Part shown: positions 26,759-34,414 of the stretch, one piece after another
How positions within the stretch are numbered: the stretch's first letter is position 1
How the letters are laid out: every line of letters begins with the position of its first letter
Assembly (NCBI GenBank): GCA_900766265.1
Contig: CAAFUS010000013.1
Coordinates: 434,001 to 498,000, forward strand
Length of the DNA stretch: 64,000 nucleotides
From: Pseudomonadaceae bacterium
GTDB lineage: Bacteria; Pseudomonadota; Gammaproteobacteria; Pseudomonadales; Pseudomonadaceae
Direction: 5' to 3'
Program-made: the position numbers and the translations under genes
Notes under the pieces: model-generated
What the model saw: only the letters and a program-made list of their open reading frames with translations
Databases searched by the model: none
What the model was told of the DNA's origin: nothing

Positions 26759-26872
26759 GGTGAAGTCTCCACGCAGCGGGGCGATGAATGCCCGAATGCC
26801 TGGAGATATGGGGACGCGCTCGGCAGGCTTCAAGGATGGTCCTGTCATCCGGATACCTGCCGACCGGTGGGG

Positions 26873-27544
26873 CTAGCGGCCCTGACGCTGTTGCAGCAGC
26901 AGGTTCTTGTAACCGCTGGCGGCGAGGGTCTTCTGCGCCTGGGCGAGTTGTTCGCGGTTGCCGTATGGCCCGACCAGTACCCGGTGCCAGGTTTCGTTGT
27001 TGACGGTGCCGGCTTCGATCCGCACGTCATTGCCTAGCAGGATGATCTGCGCGCGGACGCGGTCGGCATCTTCCTTCTTGCGGAACGAGCCGGCCTGCAG
27101 GAAGTACTGGGTCACCGGCGCCTTGGCGACGGTTGGTGGGGGCGGCGGCGTCTGCCCGTTGAGCGCGGCCTCGGCGCGGGCGGCGTCGATCCGGGCGGCT
27201 TCTTCGGGCGTGACCGTTGGCGTCTGCGGGGCCGGCGGCGTGGCGTCCGGCGGCAGGATCACTTCCGATTCGGGAAGCAGAGTGTAGAAGTCGTACTTGG
27301 GCTTGGCCGGCTCCGGCTTGGCGGACGTGGTGGCTCGCTTGGGTTGTTCCTTGGTGGTCTGCCGCGAGTCTTCCTTGACTCGTTTGACCTGGTCGTCACC
27401 GGGCTCGAGCTGGGTCAGGAGCACCACGAAGGCCCCGATCACCAATCCGCAGACGAGCCATATCCAGCCCGGGACGGGTTTTTTCGAGGGGGCTTGATAG
27501 CGACTGGCACCGCGCTTGGGCGCGGCTTTCTTTTTTGCTGCCAC
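26873..27544 (-). CDS. SPOR-domain cell-division-type membrane protein (FtsN-like)
   Basis: Bitopic inner-membrane protein of 223 residues. It has a basic cytoplasmic N-terminus (KKKAAPKRG), one membrane span (about 28-45), a Pro/Ala/Lys-rich periplasmic linker, and a C-terminal SPOR domain (about 143-220, YFLQAGSFRKKEDAD). SPOR domains bind denuded septal peptidoglycan. The layout is like FtsN, but the identity as FtsN is inferred. The start is GTG at 27544, directly abutting the argS stop codon, so its translation probably depends on argS. Confidence 0.85.
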   Translation of the reverse strand: MAAKKKAAPKRGASRYQAPSKKPVPGWIWLVCGLVIGAFVVLLTQLEPGDDQVKRVKEDSRQTTKEQPKRATTSAKPEPAKPKYDFYTLLPESEVILPPDATPPAPQTPTVTPEEAARIDAARAEAALNGQTPPPPPTVAKAPVTQYFLQAGSFRKKEDADRVRAQIILLGNDVRIEAGTVNNETWHRVLVGPYGNREQLAQAQKTLAASGYKNLLLQQRQGR

Positions 27545-29284
27545 TTACATCCGCTCCAGAGGTTCCAGGCCCAGCAGTTCCAGCCCCTGCTTGAGCGTGC
27601 GGCCGGTCAGGGCGGCCAGGCGCAGGCGGCTCTGCTTGCGGGCTTCGCTGTCAGCGGCGAGGATCGGGCAGTGCTCGTAGAAGCTGGAGAACAGCCCGGC
27701 GAGATCGTACAGATAGCTGCACAGCAGGTGTGGGATGCCCTTCTCACCGACGTTGTTGAGCACGTCGGCGAACTGCGCGAGCTTGGCGGCCAGCGCCTGT
27801 TCCTGCTCGGCCTCGAGCTGGATCTGCCCGCCGATGTCGTCCACGCACTTGCCCAGCTTGCGGAACAGACTGGCCACCCGGGTGTAGGCATAGAGCAGGT
27901 AGGGCGCGGTGTTGCCCTCGAAGCTCAGCATCTGCTCGAAGTTGAAGCTGTAGTCGCTGGTGCGGTGCTTGGACAGGTCGGCGTACTTGACCGCGCCAAT
28001 GCCCACGGCGCGGGCGATCTGGCGCAGCTCGGCCTCGTCGAGGTCGGCGTTCTTGGCCTTGACCAGGGTGTAGGCGCGCTCCTGGGCCTCGTCTAGCAGA
28101 TCGATCAGCTTGACCGTGCCGCCATCGCGGGTCTTGAACGGGCGGCCGTCGGCGCCGTTCATGGTGCCGAAGCCCATGTGCTCGAGCTGCATGCCTGGAT
28201 GCACGAAACCGGCGCGACGGGCAACTTCGAATGCCATCTGGAAGTGCAGCGCCTGGCGCTGGTCGACGAAGTAGAGCACCCGGTCGGCCTTGAGCACCTG
28301 GCTGCGGTAACGCATGGCCGCCAGGTCGGTGGTGGCGTAGAGGTAGCCGCCGCCGGCCTTCTGCACGATGACCGGCAGGGGGTTGCCTTCGGCGTTCTTG
28401 AACTCGTCCATGAAGACGCACTGGGCGCCGTCGCTTTCGCTGAGCAGTCCCTTGGCGCGCAGGGCCTCGACGATACCGGGCAACTCGTCGTTGTAGGCGC
28501 TCTCGCCGCGGACGTCCGCGGGGCTCAGGCGGACATTGAGACGGTCATAGACCTTCTGGCAGTGGGACAGGGAAATGTCGTTGAAGCGGTTCCACAGGCG
28601 CAGGCAGTCGGCATCGCCGGCTTGCAGCTTCACCACCAGAGCGCGCGCCCGGTCGGCGAACTCGGCGCTTTCGTCGAAGCGTTTCTTGGCGGCGCGGTAG
28701 AATGCTTCGAGGTCCGCCAGCTCGCTTTGCGCTGCGACCGGACGCTCTTCCAGGTAGGCCAGCAGCATGCCGAACTGGGTGCCCCAGTCGCCTACATGGT
28801 TCTGTCGGATTACCTCGTCGCCGAGAAACTCCAGGACCCGGCCTACGCCGTCACCAATGATGGTCGAGCGCAGGTGGCCGACATGCATCTCCTTGGCCAG
28901 GTTCGGCGACGACAGGTCGATGACGACCTTTTGTGCCGGGCCGGCCTTGCGCACGCCCAGGTGCTCGTCGGCCAGCGCGGCTTCGAGTCGCTCGGCCAGC
29001 GCGGCACTGTTCTGGAAGAAATTGAGGAAGCCAGGGCCGGCGATCTCGACTTTTGAGATTCCCTCGTCGGCCGGCAGCGCGGCGATGATCTTTTCGGCCA
29101 GGTCGCGTGGCTTCATGCTCGCCGGTTTGGCCAGCATCATCGCGATGTTGCTGGCGAAGTCGCCATGGCTCTTGTCCTTGGTGTTCTCCACCTGGATCGT
29201 CGGGGTCAGCCCCTCGGGCAGCACGCCTTCGCCGATGAGGCGGGTCAGGGCTTGCTGGATCAGTTGGCGGATGCTGTCTTTCAT
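27545..29284 (-). CDS. argS: Arginyl-tRNA synthetase
   Basis: Class I synthetase charging tRNA-Arg. The HIGH-like signature HVGHLRS follows SSPNLAKEM near residue 128, the N-terminal Add1 domain is present, and a DALR anticodon-binding domain closes the protein at LGLEPLERM. The 579-residue length is standard. The ATG at 29284 gives the usual MKDSIRQLI start; the 22 extra residues upstream are not needed. The SPOR gene starts immediately after its stop. Confidence 0.96.
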   Translation of the reverse strand: MKDSIRQLIQQALTRLIGEGVLPEGLTPTIQVENTKDKSHGDFASNIAMMLAKPASMKPRDLAEKIIAALPADEGISKVEIAGPGFLNFFQNSAALAERLEAALADEHLGVRKAGPAQKVVIDLSSPNLAKEMHVGHLRSTIIGDGVGRVLEFLGDEVIRQNHVGDWGTQFGMLLAYLEERPVAAQSELADLEAFYRAAKKRFDESAEFADRARALVVKLQAGDADCLRLWNRFNDISLSHCQKVYDRLNVRLSPADVRGESAYNDELPGIVEALRAKGLLSESDGAQCVFMDEFKNAEGNPLPVIVQKAGGGYLYATTDLAAMRYRSQVLKADRVLYFVDQRQALHFQMAFEVARRAGFVHPGMQLEHMGFGTMNGADGRPFKTRDGGTVKLIDLLDEAQERAYTLVKAKNADLDEAELRQIARAVGIGAVKYADLSKHRTSDYSFNFEQMLSFEGNTAPYLLYAYTRVASLFRKLGKCVDDIGGQIQLEAEQEQALAAKLAQFADVLNNVGEKGIPHLLCSYLYDLAGLFSSFYEHCPILAADSEARKQSRLRLAALTGRTLKQGLELLGLEPLERM

Positions 29285-29414
29285 CGGATAAGGCCTTGCC
29301 TGCGGACGCGGTAAACCCTGCATTATCCGCAGCCCGGGGCGGATTGCCAATGCGCGAGGGTGCGGAGCGGAGCGTGGCCTTGGGGCAGTAGTGCGTCGTG
29401 GCTGCCGTCCGCGG

Positions 29415-31634
29415 CTAGAACAGGTCGATCGGATCTACATCCAGCGACCAGCGCACCGTGCGGCTGTCGGGCAGTTGCTCGAGCAGTGGCAGCCAGGCGG
29501 CCATCAGGCGATGCAGCGGAGCGCGTGCGCTGGACTGCAGCAACAATTGAGCACGAAACCGCCCGGCGCGCCGCTCCATGGGCGCCGGCACCGGGCCGAG
29601 CAGCTCGACGCCGCCAAGCTGCAGCGCCCCCAGCAGGCCTTCGGCTTCGGCGCAGGCCTCGTCCAGAAAGGCTTCCGCCTGGCCTGGCTTGTGGGCTTCG
29701 GCGCGCAGGAGCGCGAGGTGGCTGAATGGCGGCAGGCCGGCGGCGCGCCGTTCGGACAGGGCCTGCTCGGCGAAGGCGAAGTAGCCCTGTTCGGTCAGTT
29801 GTACGAGCAGTGGATGGTCAGCCAGGTGGGTCTGGATGATCACCCGGCCCGGCTCTTCGGCGCGGCCCGCGCGACCGGCAACCTGCAGGATCAGCTGCGC
29901 CATGCGCTCGCTGGCGCGAAAGTCGGCGGAGAACAGGCCGCCATCGGCATCGAGGATGGCGACCAGGGTCACGCGGGGAAAATGATGCCCCTTGGCAAGC
30001 ATTTGCGTACCGACCAGCAGACAAGGCTCGCCCCGGTTGATGCTCCCCAGCAGTTGATCCATGGCGCCCTTGCGCGCGGTGCTGTCGCGGTCGATACGCA
30101 AGACCGGGTAGTCGGGAAACAGCACCGCCAGGCGTTCCTCGGCGCGCTCGGTACCCGCGCCGACCGGCCGCAGATCGACGTGTGAACAGCTGGGGCAGTT
30201 GGTTGGCGGGCGTTCGCTATGGCCGCAGTGATGGCAGCGCAGCTCGTTGTGGCGCTGGTGCAGCGTCATCCGAGCGTCGCAGCGCGGGCATTGACTGAGC
30301 CAGCCGCAGTCGTGGCACAGCAGTGTCGGCGCGAAGCCGCGGCGATTGAGGAAGACCAGTACCTGCTGGCCGGCCGCAAGCGTTTGCGCCATGGCCTGCT
30401 GCAAGGGACCGGATATCCCCGAGTCGAGGGGGCGGCTGCGCACGTCGAGGCGATGGAACTGTGGCGGTTGCGCGCCGCCGGCGCGTTCGGTCAGTCTGAG
30501 CAGGGCATAGCGACCGCTGTGAGCGTTGTGCAGGCTTTCCAGCGAGGGGGTGGCCGAGCCGAGCACGATCGGCAGGTTTTCCTGCCGGGCGCGTACCACA
30601 GCGAGGTCGCGTGCGTGGTAGCGCAGGCCTTCCTGCTGTTTATAGGAAGCGTCGTGCTCCTCGTCGATGATGATCAGTCCCGGGTTTTTCATCGGCGTGA
30701 ACAGCGCCGAGCGGGTACCGATGATGATGTCCGCCTCGCCGTCTCGCGCCGCCAGCCAGGCATCGAGGCGCTCGCGGTCGTTGACGTTGGAGTGCAGCAG
30801 CGCGATGCGTGCATTGAAGCGACGTTCGAAGCGGGCCAGCGTTTGCGGGCCGAGGTTGATCTCGGGGATCAGTACTAGCGCCTGCCTGCCTGCCGCAAGC
30901 ACCTGATGGATCAGCTGCAGGTAGACTTCGGTCTTGCCGCTGCCGGTCACGCCGGCCAGCAGGAACGCCTGGTAGCCGCCCAGGCCGGCGCGTACCGCTT
31001 CGACGGCCAGGCGTTGCTGCGGATTGAGCGGCAGCTCTGGCTGCAGCAGCCAGCTACCATGATGCTTGGCTGGAATATGACGGCGAACTTCAACACGCAG
31101 CAGTCCTTTCTGGCGCAGCAGGTCGAGGCTGTCCTTGCTCAGCTGAAGCTTCGCCAGCAGCGCATGGGCGACGCCATGGGGATGCTGGGCGATGGCCTTG
31201 AGGGCCTCGCGCTGGCGCGGCGCGCGCGCCAGACGCGGATCGTCGGCGCGCGCGCCCTCGGCCAGATACCAGAAACGTTCCTGGCGTGCTTCGGCCGGCT
31301 CACCCTGGCGCAGCAGGGTCGGCAGCGCCCAGCTGAAAGTATCGCCCAGGCTGTGCTGGTAATACTGGGCTGTCCACAGGCAGAGCTTGAAGAGCGCCGG
31401 CGGCAACGGCGGGTGTAGATCCAGGACTTCCAGCGCGGCCTTGAGCTTGGTCTCCGGCACTTCGCTCTGGTCGGTGACCTCCACCAGCACGCCGATCACC
31501 TCCCGCCTGCCGAACGGTGCGCGCAGCCGCATGCCCGGTTGCAGCGCCGTACGCGGCACACCGTCCGGCGCCCGGTAGTCGAACAAACGGCGTAGCGGAG
31601 AGGGCAGGGCGAGGCGTAGGATCGGGATGGGCAC
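29415..31634 (-). CDS. priA: Primosomal replication restart helicase PriA
   Basis: 3'-5' helicase that reloads the replisome at stalled forks. The 739-residue protein has Walker A GVTGSGKTEVY, the DEEHDASYKQ box, and a zinc-binding insertion with paired cysteines (CHDC, CPRC, CHHC, CPSC). Helicase C-terminal motifs include GTQMLAKGHHFP. The start is GTG at 31634. It lies 130 bases upstream of argS on the same strand and diverges from rpmE, as in P. aeruginosa. Confidence 0.96.
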   Translation of the reverse strand: MPIPILRLALPSPLRRLFDYRAPDGVPRTALQPGMRLRAPFGRREVIGVLVEVTDQSEVPETKLKAALEVLDLHPPLPPALFKLCLWTAQYYQHSLGDTFSWALPTLLRQGEPAEARQERFWYLAEGARADDPRLARAPRQREALKAIAQHPHGVAHALLAKLQLSKDSLDLLRQKGLLRVEVRRHIPAKHHGSWLLQPELPLNPQQRLAVEAVRAGLGGYQAFLLAGVTGSGKTEVYLQLIHQVLAAGRQALVLIPEINLGPQTLARFERRFNARIALLHSNVNDRERLDAWLAARDGEADIIIGTRSALFTPMKNPGLIIIDEEHDASYKQQEGLRYHARDLAVVRARQENLPIVLGSATPSLESLHNAHSGRYALLRLTERAGGAQPPQFHRLDVRSRPLDSGISGPLQQAMAQTLAAGQQVLVFLNRRGFAPTLLCHDCGWLSQCPRCDARMTLHQRHNELRCHHCGHSERPPTNCPSCSHVDLRPVGAGTERAEERLAVLFPDYPVLRIDRDSTARKGAMDQLLGSINRGEPCLLVGTQMLAKGHHFPRVTLVAILDADGGLFSADFRASERMAQLILQVAGRAGRAEEPGRVIIQTHLADHPLLVQLTEQGYFAFAEQALSERRAAGLPPFSHLALLRAEAHKPGQAEAFLDEACAEAEGLLGALQLGGVELLGPVPAPMERRAGRFRAQLLLQSSARAPLHRLMAAWLPLLEQLPDSRTVRWSLDVDPIDLF

Positions 31635-31720
31635 TCGGGCGGTCCTTGGGGGCGAGGCGCGATCTTAGCAGCGATGCCGGACGCGGAGCAGAGGCCGTCG
31701 GCCGATCATCGCTCCAGCCC

Positions 31721-31748
31721 TTGCATCGTGCCTTTGCTCTGGTATCAT
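31721..31748 (+). promoter_or_regulatory. Likely sigma-70 promoter for rpmE
   Basis: TTGCAT, 16 bases, then TATCAT with a TG one base before it (extended -10). The -10 matches consensus at five of six positions. It lies about 70 bases before the rpmE start in the rpmE/priA divergent gap. Confidence 0.5.
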
Positions 31749-31817
31749 CCGCGCCCTTAATCCGTGCGGTGCTCGACATAGGGTCGGGTGGCGGCACATC
31801 AGACGTGAGGATTCATC

Positions 31818-32030
31818 ATGAAAGCCGATATCCATCCGAACTACCAAGAAATCGAAGCCACCTGCAGCTGCGGCAACGTCATCAAGACCCGCTCCACGCT
31901 GGGCAAGAACATGAACCTGGACGTGTGCTCCGAATGCCACCCGTTCTACACCGGCAAGCAGAAAGTGCTGGATACCGGCGGCCGCATCGACCGCTTCAAG
32001 CAGCGCTTCGGCGTATTCGGCGCCAAGTAA
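31818..32030 (+). CDS. rpmE: 50S ribosomal protein L31 (zinc-binding type)
   Basis: Large-subunit ribosomal protein of 70 residues. The four zinc cysteines (Cys16, Cys18, Cys37, Cys40) mark the C+ form, which in many bacteria is replaced by a cysteine-free paralogue when zinc is scarce. GAGG precedes the ATG. Two hairpins follow the gene, the second a strong intrinsic terminator that overlaps the start of the next gene. Confidence 0.97.
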   Translation: MKADIHPNYQEIEATCSCGNVIKTRSTLGKNMNLDVCSECHPFYTGKQKVLDTGGRIDRFKQRFGVFGAK

Positions 32031-32044
32031 GCTTGGGTCGAGAC

Positions 32045-32064
32045 GAAAAGCCGATGGGCTTTTC
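32045..32064 (+). terminator. First hairpin after rpmE, with the nuclease ATG in its loop
   Basis: GAAAAGCC / GGCTTTTC, an 8-bp perfect stem around the 4-base loop GATG. The loop contains the ATG at 32054, a candidate start of the nuclease gene. The T-rich 3' arm suggests weak terminator activity. Confidence 0.5.
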
Positions 32065-32845
32065 CGTTGCAGTGACATTGAAAAAGGCGCCCCTCGTGGG
32101 CGCCTTTTTCGTTTGCCTGCCATTCATGGTGCAAGCGGCCTGCCCTGCTCCAGGGCCGCTACCAATGGTCGAGGTGGCGCGGGTAGTGGACGGCGATACC
32201 CTGCGCTTGGTCGACGGGCGCAGCGTTCGACTGATCGGCCTGAACACGCCGGAGCTAGGCGGTGGTGGGCGGACAGAGGAGCCCTTCGCGGTACTGGCGC
32301 GGCGCGAGCTGGAGGCGCGGGTTCGGGCCAGCGGTGGGCGCGTCGGCCTGCAGGTCGGCGCCGAGGCGAAGGATCGCTACGGGCGCACCCTGGCGCATGT
32401 TTACGACAGCAAGGGTGTGAATCTGGAAGCGAGCCTGCTCGGTGAGGGGCTCGGTTACTTCGTGGCCCAGGCGCCCAATGTCGACCTCTGGCAATGTCAT
32501 CAGGCTGCCGAGCGACAGGCGCGCGAGGCGGGCCGTAACCTCTGGCGGCAGCCCGCCGCTCTTGCCGCCGACGCCCTCACGCAGGCGGGCTTCGCACTGG
32601 TTAAAGCAACGGTGCAGCGCGTCGAGCGCAACCGGGGTGGCGTGTGGATCGAGCTCGAGGGGCCGGTGGTTCTGAATATCGCGTTGCGGCACCTGGACAG
32701 TTTCGACGCCGCCGAGCTCGACGCCCTCCCCGGTCGCCCGGTTGAGGCGCGCGGCTGGGTAATCGAGCGCAAGGGTGCCAAGCCGGGGCAGGCCCGCTGG
32801 ATGCTGCCCGTTTCCCATTCGTCGATGCTGGAATTGCGAGACTGA
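32054..32845 (+). CDS. Secreted thermonuclease (SNase)-family nuclease
   Basis: Staphylococcal-nuclease-like protein, probably exported to the periplasm. A signal peptide (LKKAPLVGAFFVCLPF, then MVQA) is followed by the OB-fold nuclease domain: VARVVDGDTLRLVDG, RLIGLNTPE and KDRYGRTLAHVY carry the usual catalytic Arg, Glu and Arg. A further C-terminal domain of about 100 residues has no name I can give. Start options are ATG 32054 (in a hairpin loop), GTG 32072, TTG 32078 (classic signal peptide) and ATG 32126 (no signal). I list 32054. None has a strong ribosome site, so the start is the least certain part. Confidence 0.8.
   Translation: MGFSVAVTLKKAPLVGAFFVCLPFMVQAACPAPGPLPMVEVARVVDGDTLRLVDGRSVRLIGLNTPELGGGGRTEEPFAVLARRELEARVRASGGRVGLQVGAEAKDRYGRTLAHVYDSKGVNLEASLLGEGLGYFVAQAPNVDLWQCHQAAERQAREAGRNLWRQPAALAADALTQAGFALVKATVQRVERNRGGVWIELEGPVVLNIALRHLDSFDAAELDALPGRPVEARGWVIERKGAKPGQARWMLPVSHSSMLELRD
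32081..32109 (+). terminator. Strong rpmE terminator inside the nuclease signal-peptide coding region
   Basis: AAAAAGGCGCCC / GGGCGCCTTTTT, a 12-bp perfect stem with a 5-base loop and a T run: a textbook intrinsic terminator 50 bases after rpmE. In the nuclease frame it encodes the Lys-Lys and the hydrophobic start of a signal peptide. Confidence 0.85.
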
Positions 32846-32917
32846 AGCGTTGCGCGCAAGGGTGTGACGCAAGTCTTGCTTGGCGTACCCATCCAGTACC
32901 AGGTTTTTCGGATCGGT

Positions 32918-32938
32918 CAGAACACGTACTCTGTTCTG
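32918..32938. promoter_or_regulatory. Palindromic candidate operator upstream of malic enzyme
   Basis: CAGAACA, 7 bases, TGTTCTG: a perfect 7-bp inverted repeat with centre-to-centre spacing of 14 bases, about 112 bases upstream of the malic enzyme start. It could be a regulator site or an RNA hairpin. A second inverted repeat (CCGCAGC / GCTGCGG, 32949-32968) follows. Confidence 0.35.
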
Positions 32939-33049
32939 GCTGAGGTGCCCGCAGCGTCTGGGCTGCGGCGGTGGCAACCTTGTGAGGGCCCACCTTCTTG
33001 CGTATGCTCGACCGTCTGTCTGTTCCAGTAAAACAAGCGGAATGCCAAC

Positions 33050-34318
33050 ATGACCGACCTGAAAACTGCCGCGCTCGAGTATCACTGCCAGCCCCGCCCT
33101 GGGAAGCTGAGTGTCGAGCTGACCAAGCCCACCGCGACTGCACGTGACCTGTCTCTGGCATACAGCCCCGGTGTCGCCGAGCCCGTGCGCGAGATCGCTC
33201 GCGATCCGGAGCTGGCCTTCAAATACACCGGCAAAGGCAACCTGGTTGCGGTCATCTCCGACGGTACGGCCATTCTGGGTCTCGGCGATCTCGGCCCGCT
33301 GGCTTCCAAGCCGGTAATGGAAGGCAAGGGCGTTCTGTTCAAGCGCTTCGCCGGCGTCGACGTCTTCGACATCGAAGTGGATGCCGAAAGCCCGCAGGCC
33401 TTCATCGACACCGTAAAGCGCATCTCCATCACCTTCGGCGGCATCAACCTCGAAGACATCAAGGCGCCTGAGTGCTTCGAGATCGAGCGCGCCCTGATCG
33501 AGCAGTGCGATATCCCCGTCTTCCACGACGACCAGCATGGCACGGCCATCGTGACCGCAGCCGGCATGCTCAACGCGCTGGAGATCGCCGGCAAGTCGCT
33601 GGAGTCGGCCAAGATTGTATGCCTTGGCGCCGGTGCCGCTGCCACCTCCTGCATGAAGCTGCTGGTGAGCATGGGGGCGAAGATCGAGAACATCTTCATG
33701 ATCGACCGCAAGGGCGTGATCCATGCCGGGCGCGACGATCTGAATCAGTACAAGGCCGTGTTCGCCCACGAAACCGACAAGCGCACCCTGTCCGATGCGT
33801 TGGACGGCGCCGATGTGTTCGTCGGTCTTTCCGGAGCCAATCTGTTGAGCCCGGAAGACCTCAACCGCATGGCGGCCAACCCGATCGTGTTCGCCTGCTC
33901 GAACCCGGATCCGGAAATCAGCCCCGAACTGGCCCATGCGACTCGCTCCGACGTGATCATGGCGACGGGTCGTTCCGACTACCCGAACCAGGTAAACAAC
34001 GTGCTGGGCTTCCCCTTCATCTTCCGTGGCGCCTTAGACGTACGTGCCAAGCGCATCAACGAAGAAATGAAGATCGCCGCTGCGCTGGCTCTGCGTGACC
34101 TGGCCAAGCTGCCGGTGCCGGCCGAAGTCGCCGCGGCCTACGGCGTCGACAGTTTGGAGTTCGGTCGCGAGTACATCATTCCCAAGCCGATGGATCCTCG
34201 CCTGATCACTCTGGTGTCCGACGCGGTCGCCAAGGCGGCGATCGAAACAGGTGTGGCGACGCTGCCCTATCCGAAGCACTATCCACTGCAGTCGGTAAAC
34301 GACGTGTTCAACGGCTGA
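33050..34318 (+). CDS. maeB: Malic enzyme, NAD(P)-dependent (short form)
   Basis: Oxidatively decarboxylates malate to pyruvate, giving NADPH or NADH. The 422-residue protein contains only the malic enzyme catalytic and nucleotide-binding domains. The C-terminal phosphotransacetylase-like domain of E. coli MaeB is absent, as in the Pseudomonas orthologue. Motifs visible are YSPGVAEPV, ISDGTAILGLGDLG, FHDDQHGTA (metal/substrate site), GAGAAATS (nucleotide loop) and FACSNPDPE. Cofactor choice cannot be read safely. It is followed by a strong terminator shared with convergent ponA. Confidence 0.93.
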   Translation: MTDLKTAALEYHCQPRPGKLSVELTKPTATARDLSLAYSPGVAEPVREIARDPELAFKYTGKGNLVAVISDGTAILGLGDLGPLASKPVMEGKGVLFKRFAGVDVFDIEVDAESPQAFIDTVKRISITFGGINLEDIKAPECFEIERALIEQCDIPVFHDDQHGTAIVTAAGMLNALEIAGKSLESAKIVCLGAGAAATSCMKLLVSMGAKIENIFMIDRKGVIHAGRDDLNQYKAVFAHETDKRTLSDALDGADVFVGLSGANLLSPEDLNRMAANPIVFACSNPDPEISPELAHATRSDVIMATGRSDYPNQVNNVLGFPFIFRGALDVRAKRINEEMKIAAALALRDLAKLPVPAEVAAAYGVDSLEFGREYIIPKPMDPRLITLVSDAVAKAAIETGVATLPYPKHYPLQSVNDVFNG

Positions 34319-34328
34319 TATAGCCGAA

Positions 34329-34366
34329 GGCACAAAAAACCCCGCTGATGCGGGGTTTTTTGTGCC
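34329..34366. terminator. Strong bidirectional terminator between malic enzyme and ponA
   Basis: A 17-bp perfect stem (GGCACAAAAAACCCCGC and its complement) around a TGAT loop, with A tract on one side and T tract on the other. It serves both convergent genes. Confidence 0.92.
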
Positions 34367-34414
34367 TGTTGCGGGTGCCGGATGCTGCGTCGTCTGGATG
34401 CGTCCGCCTGGCGA

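Noticed and set aside
31517..32053. Long N-terminal extension of the nuclease through rpmE
   Set aside because: The extension overlaps all of rpmE in another frame and has no domain. The signal peptide begins after 32054.
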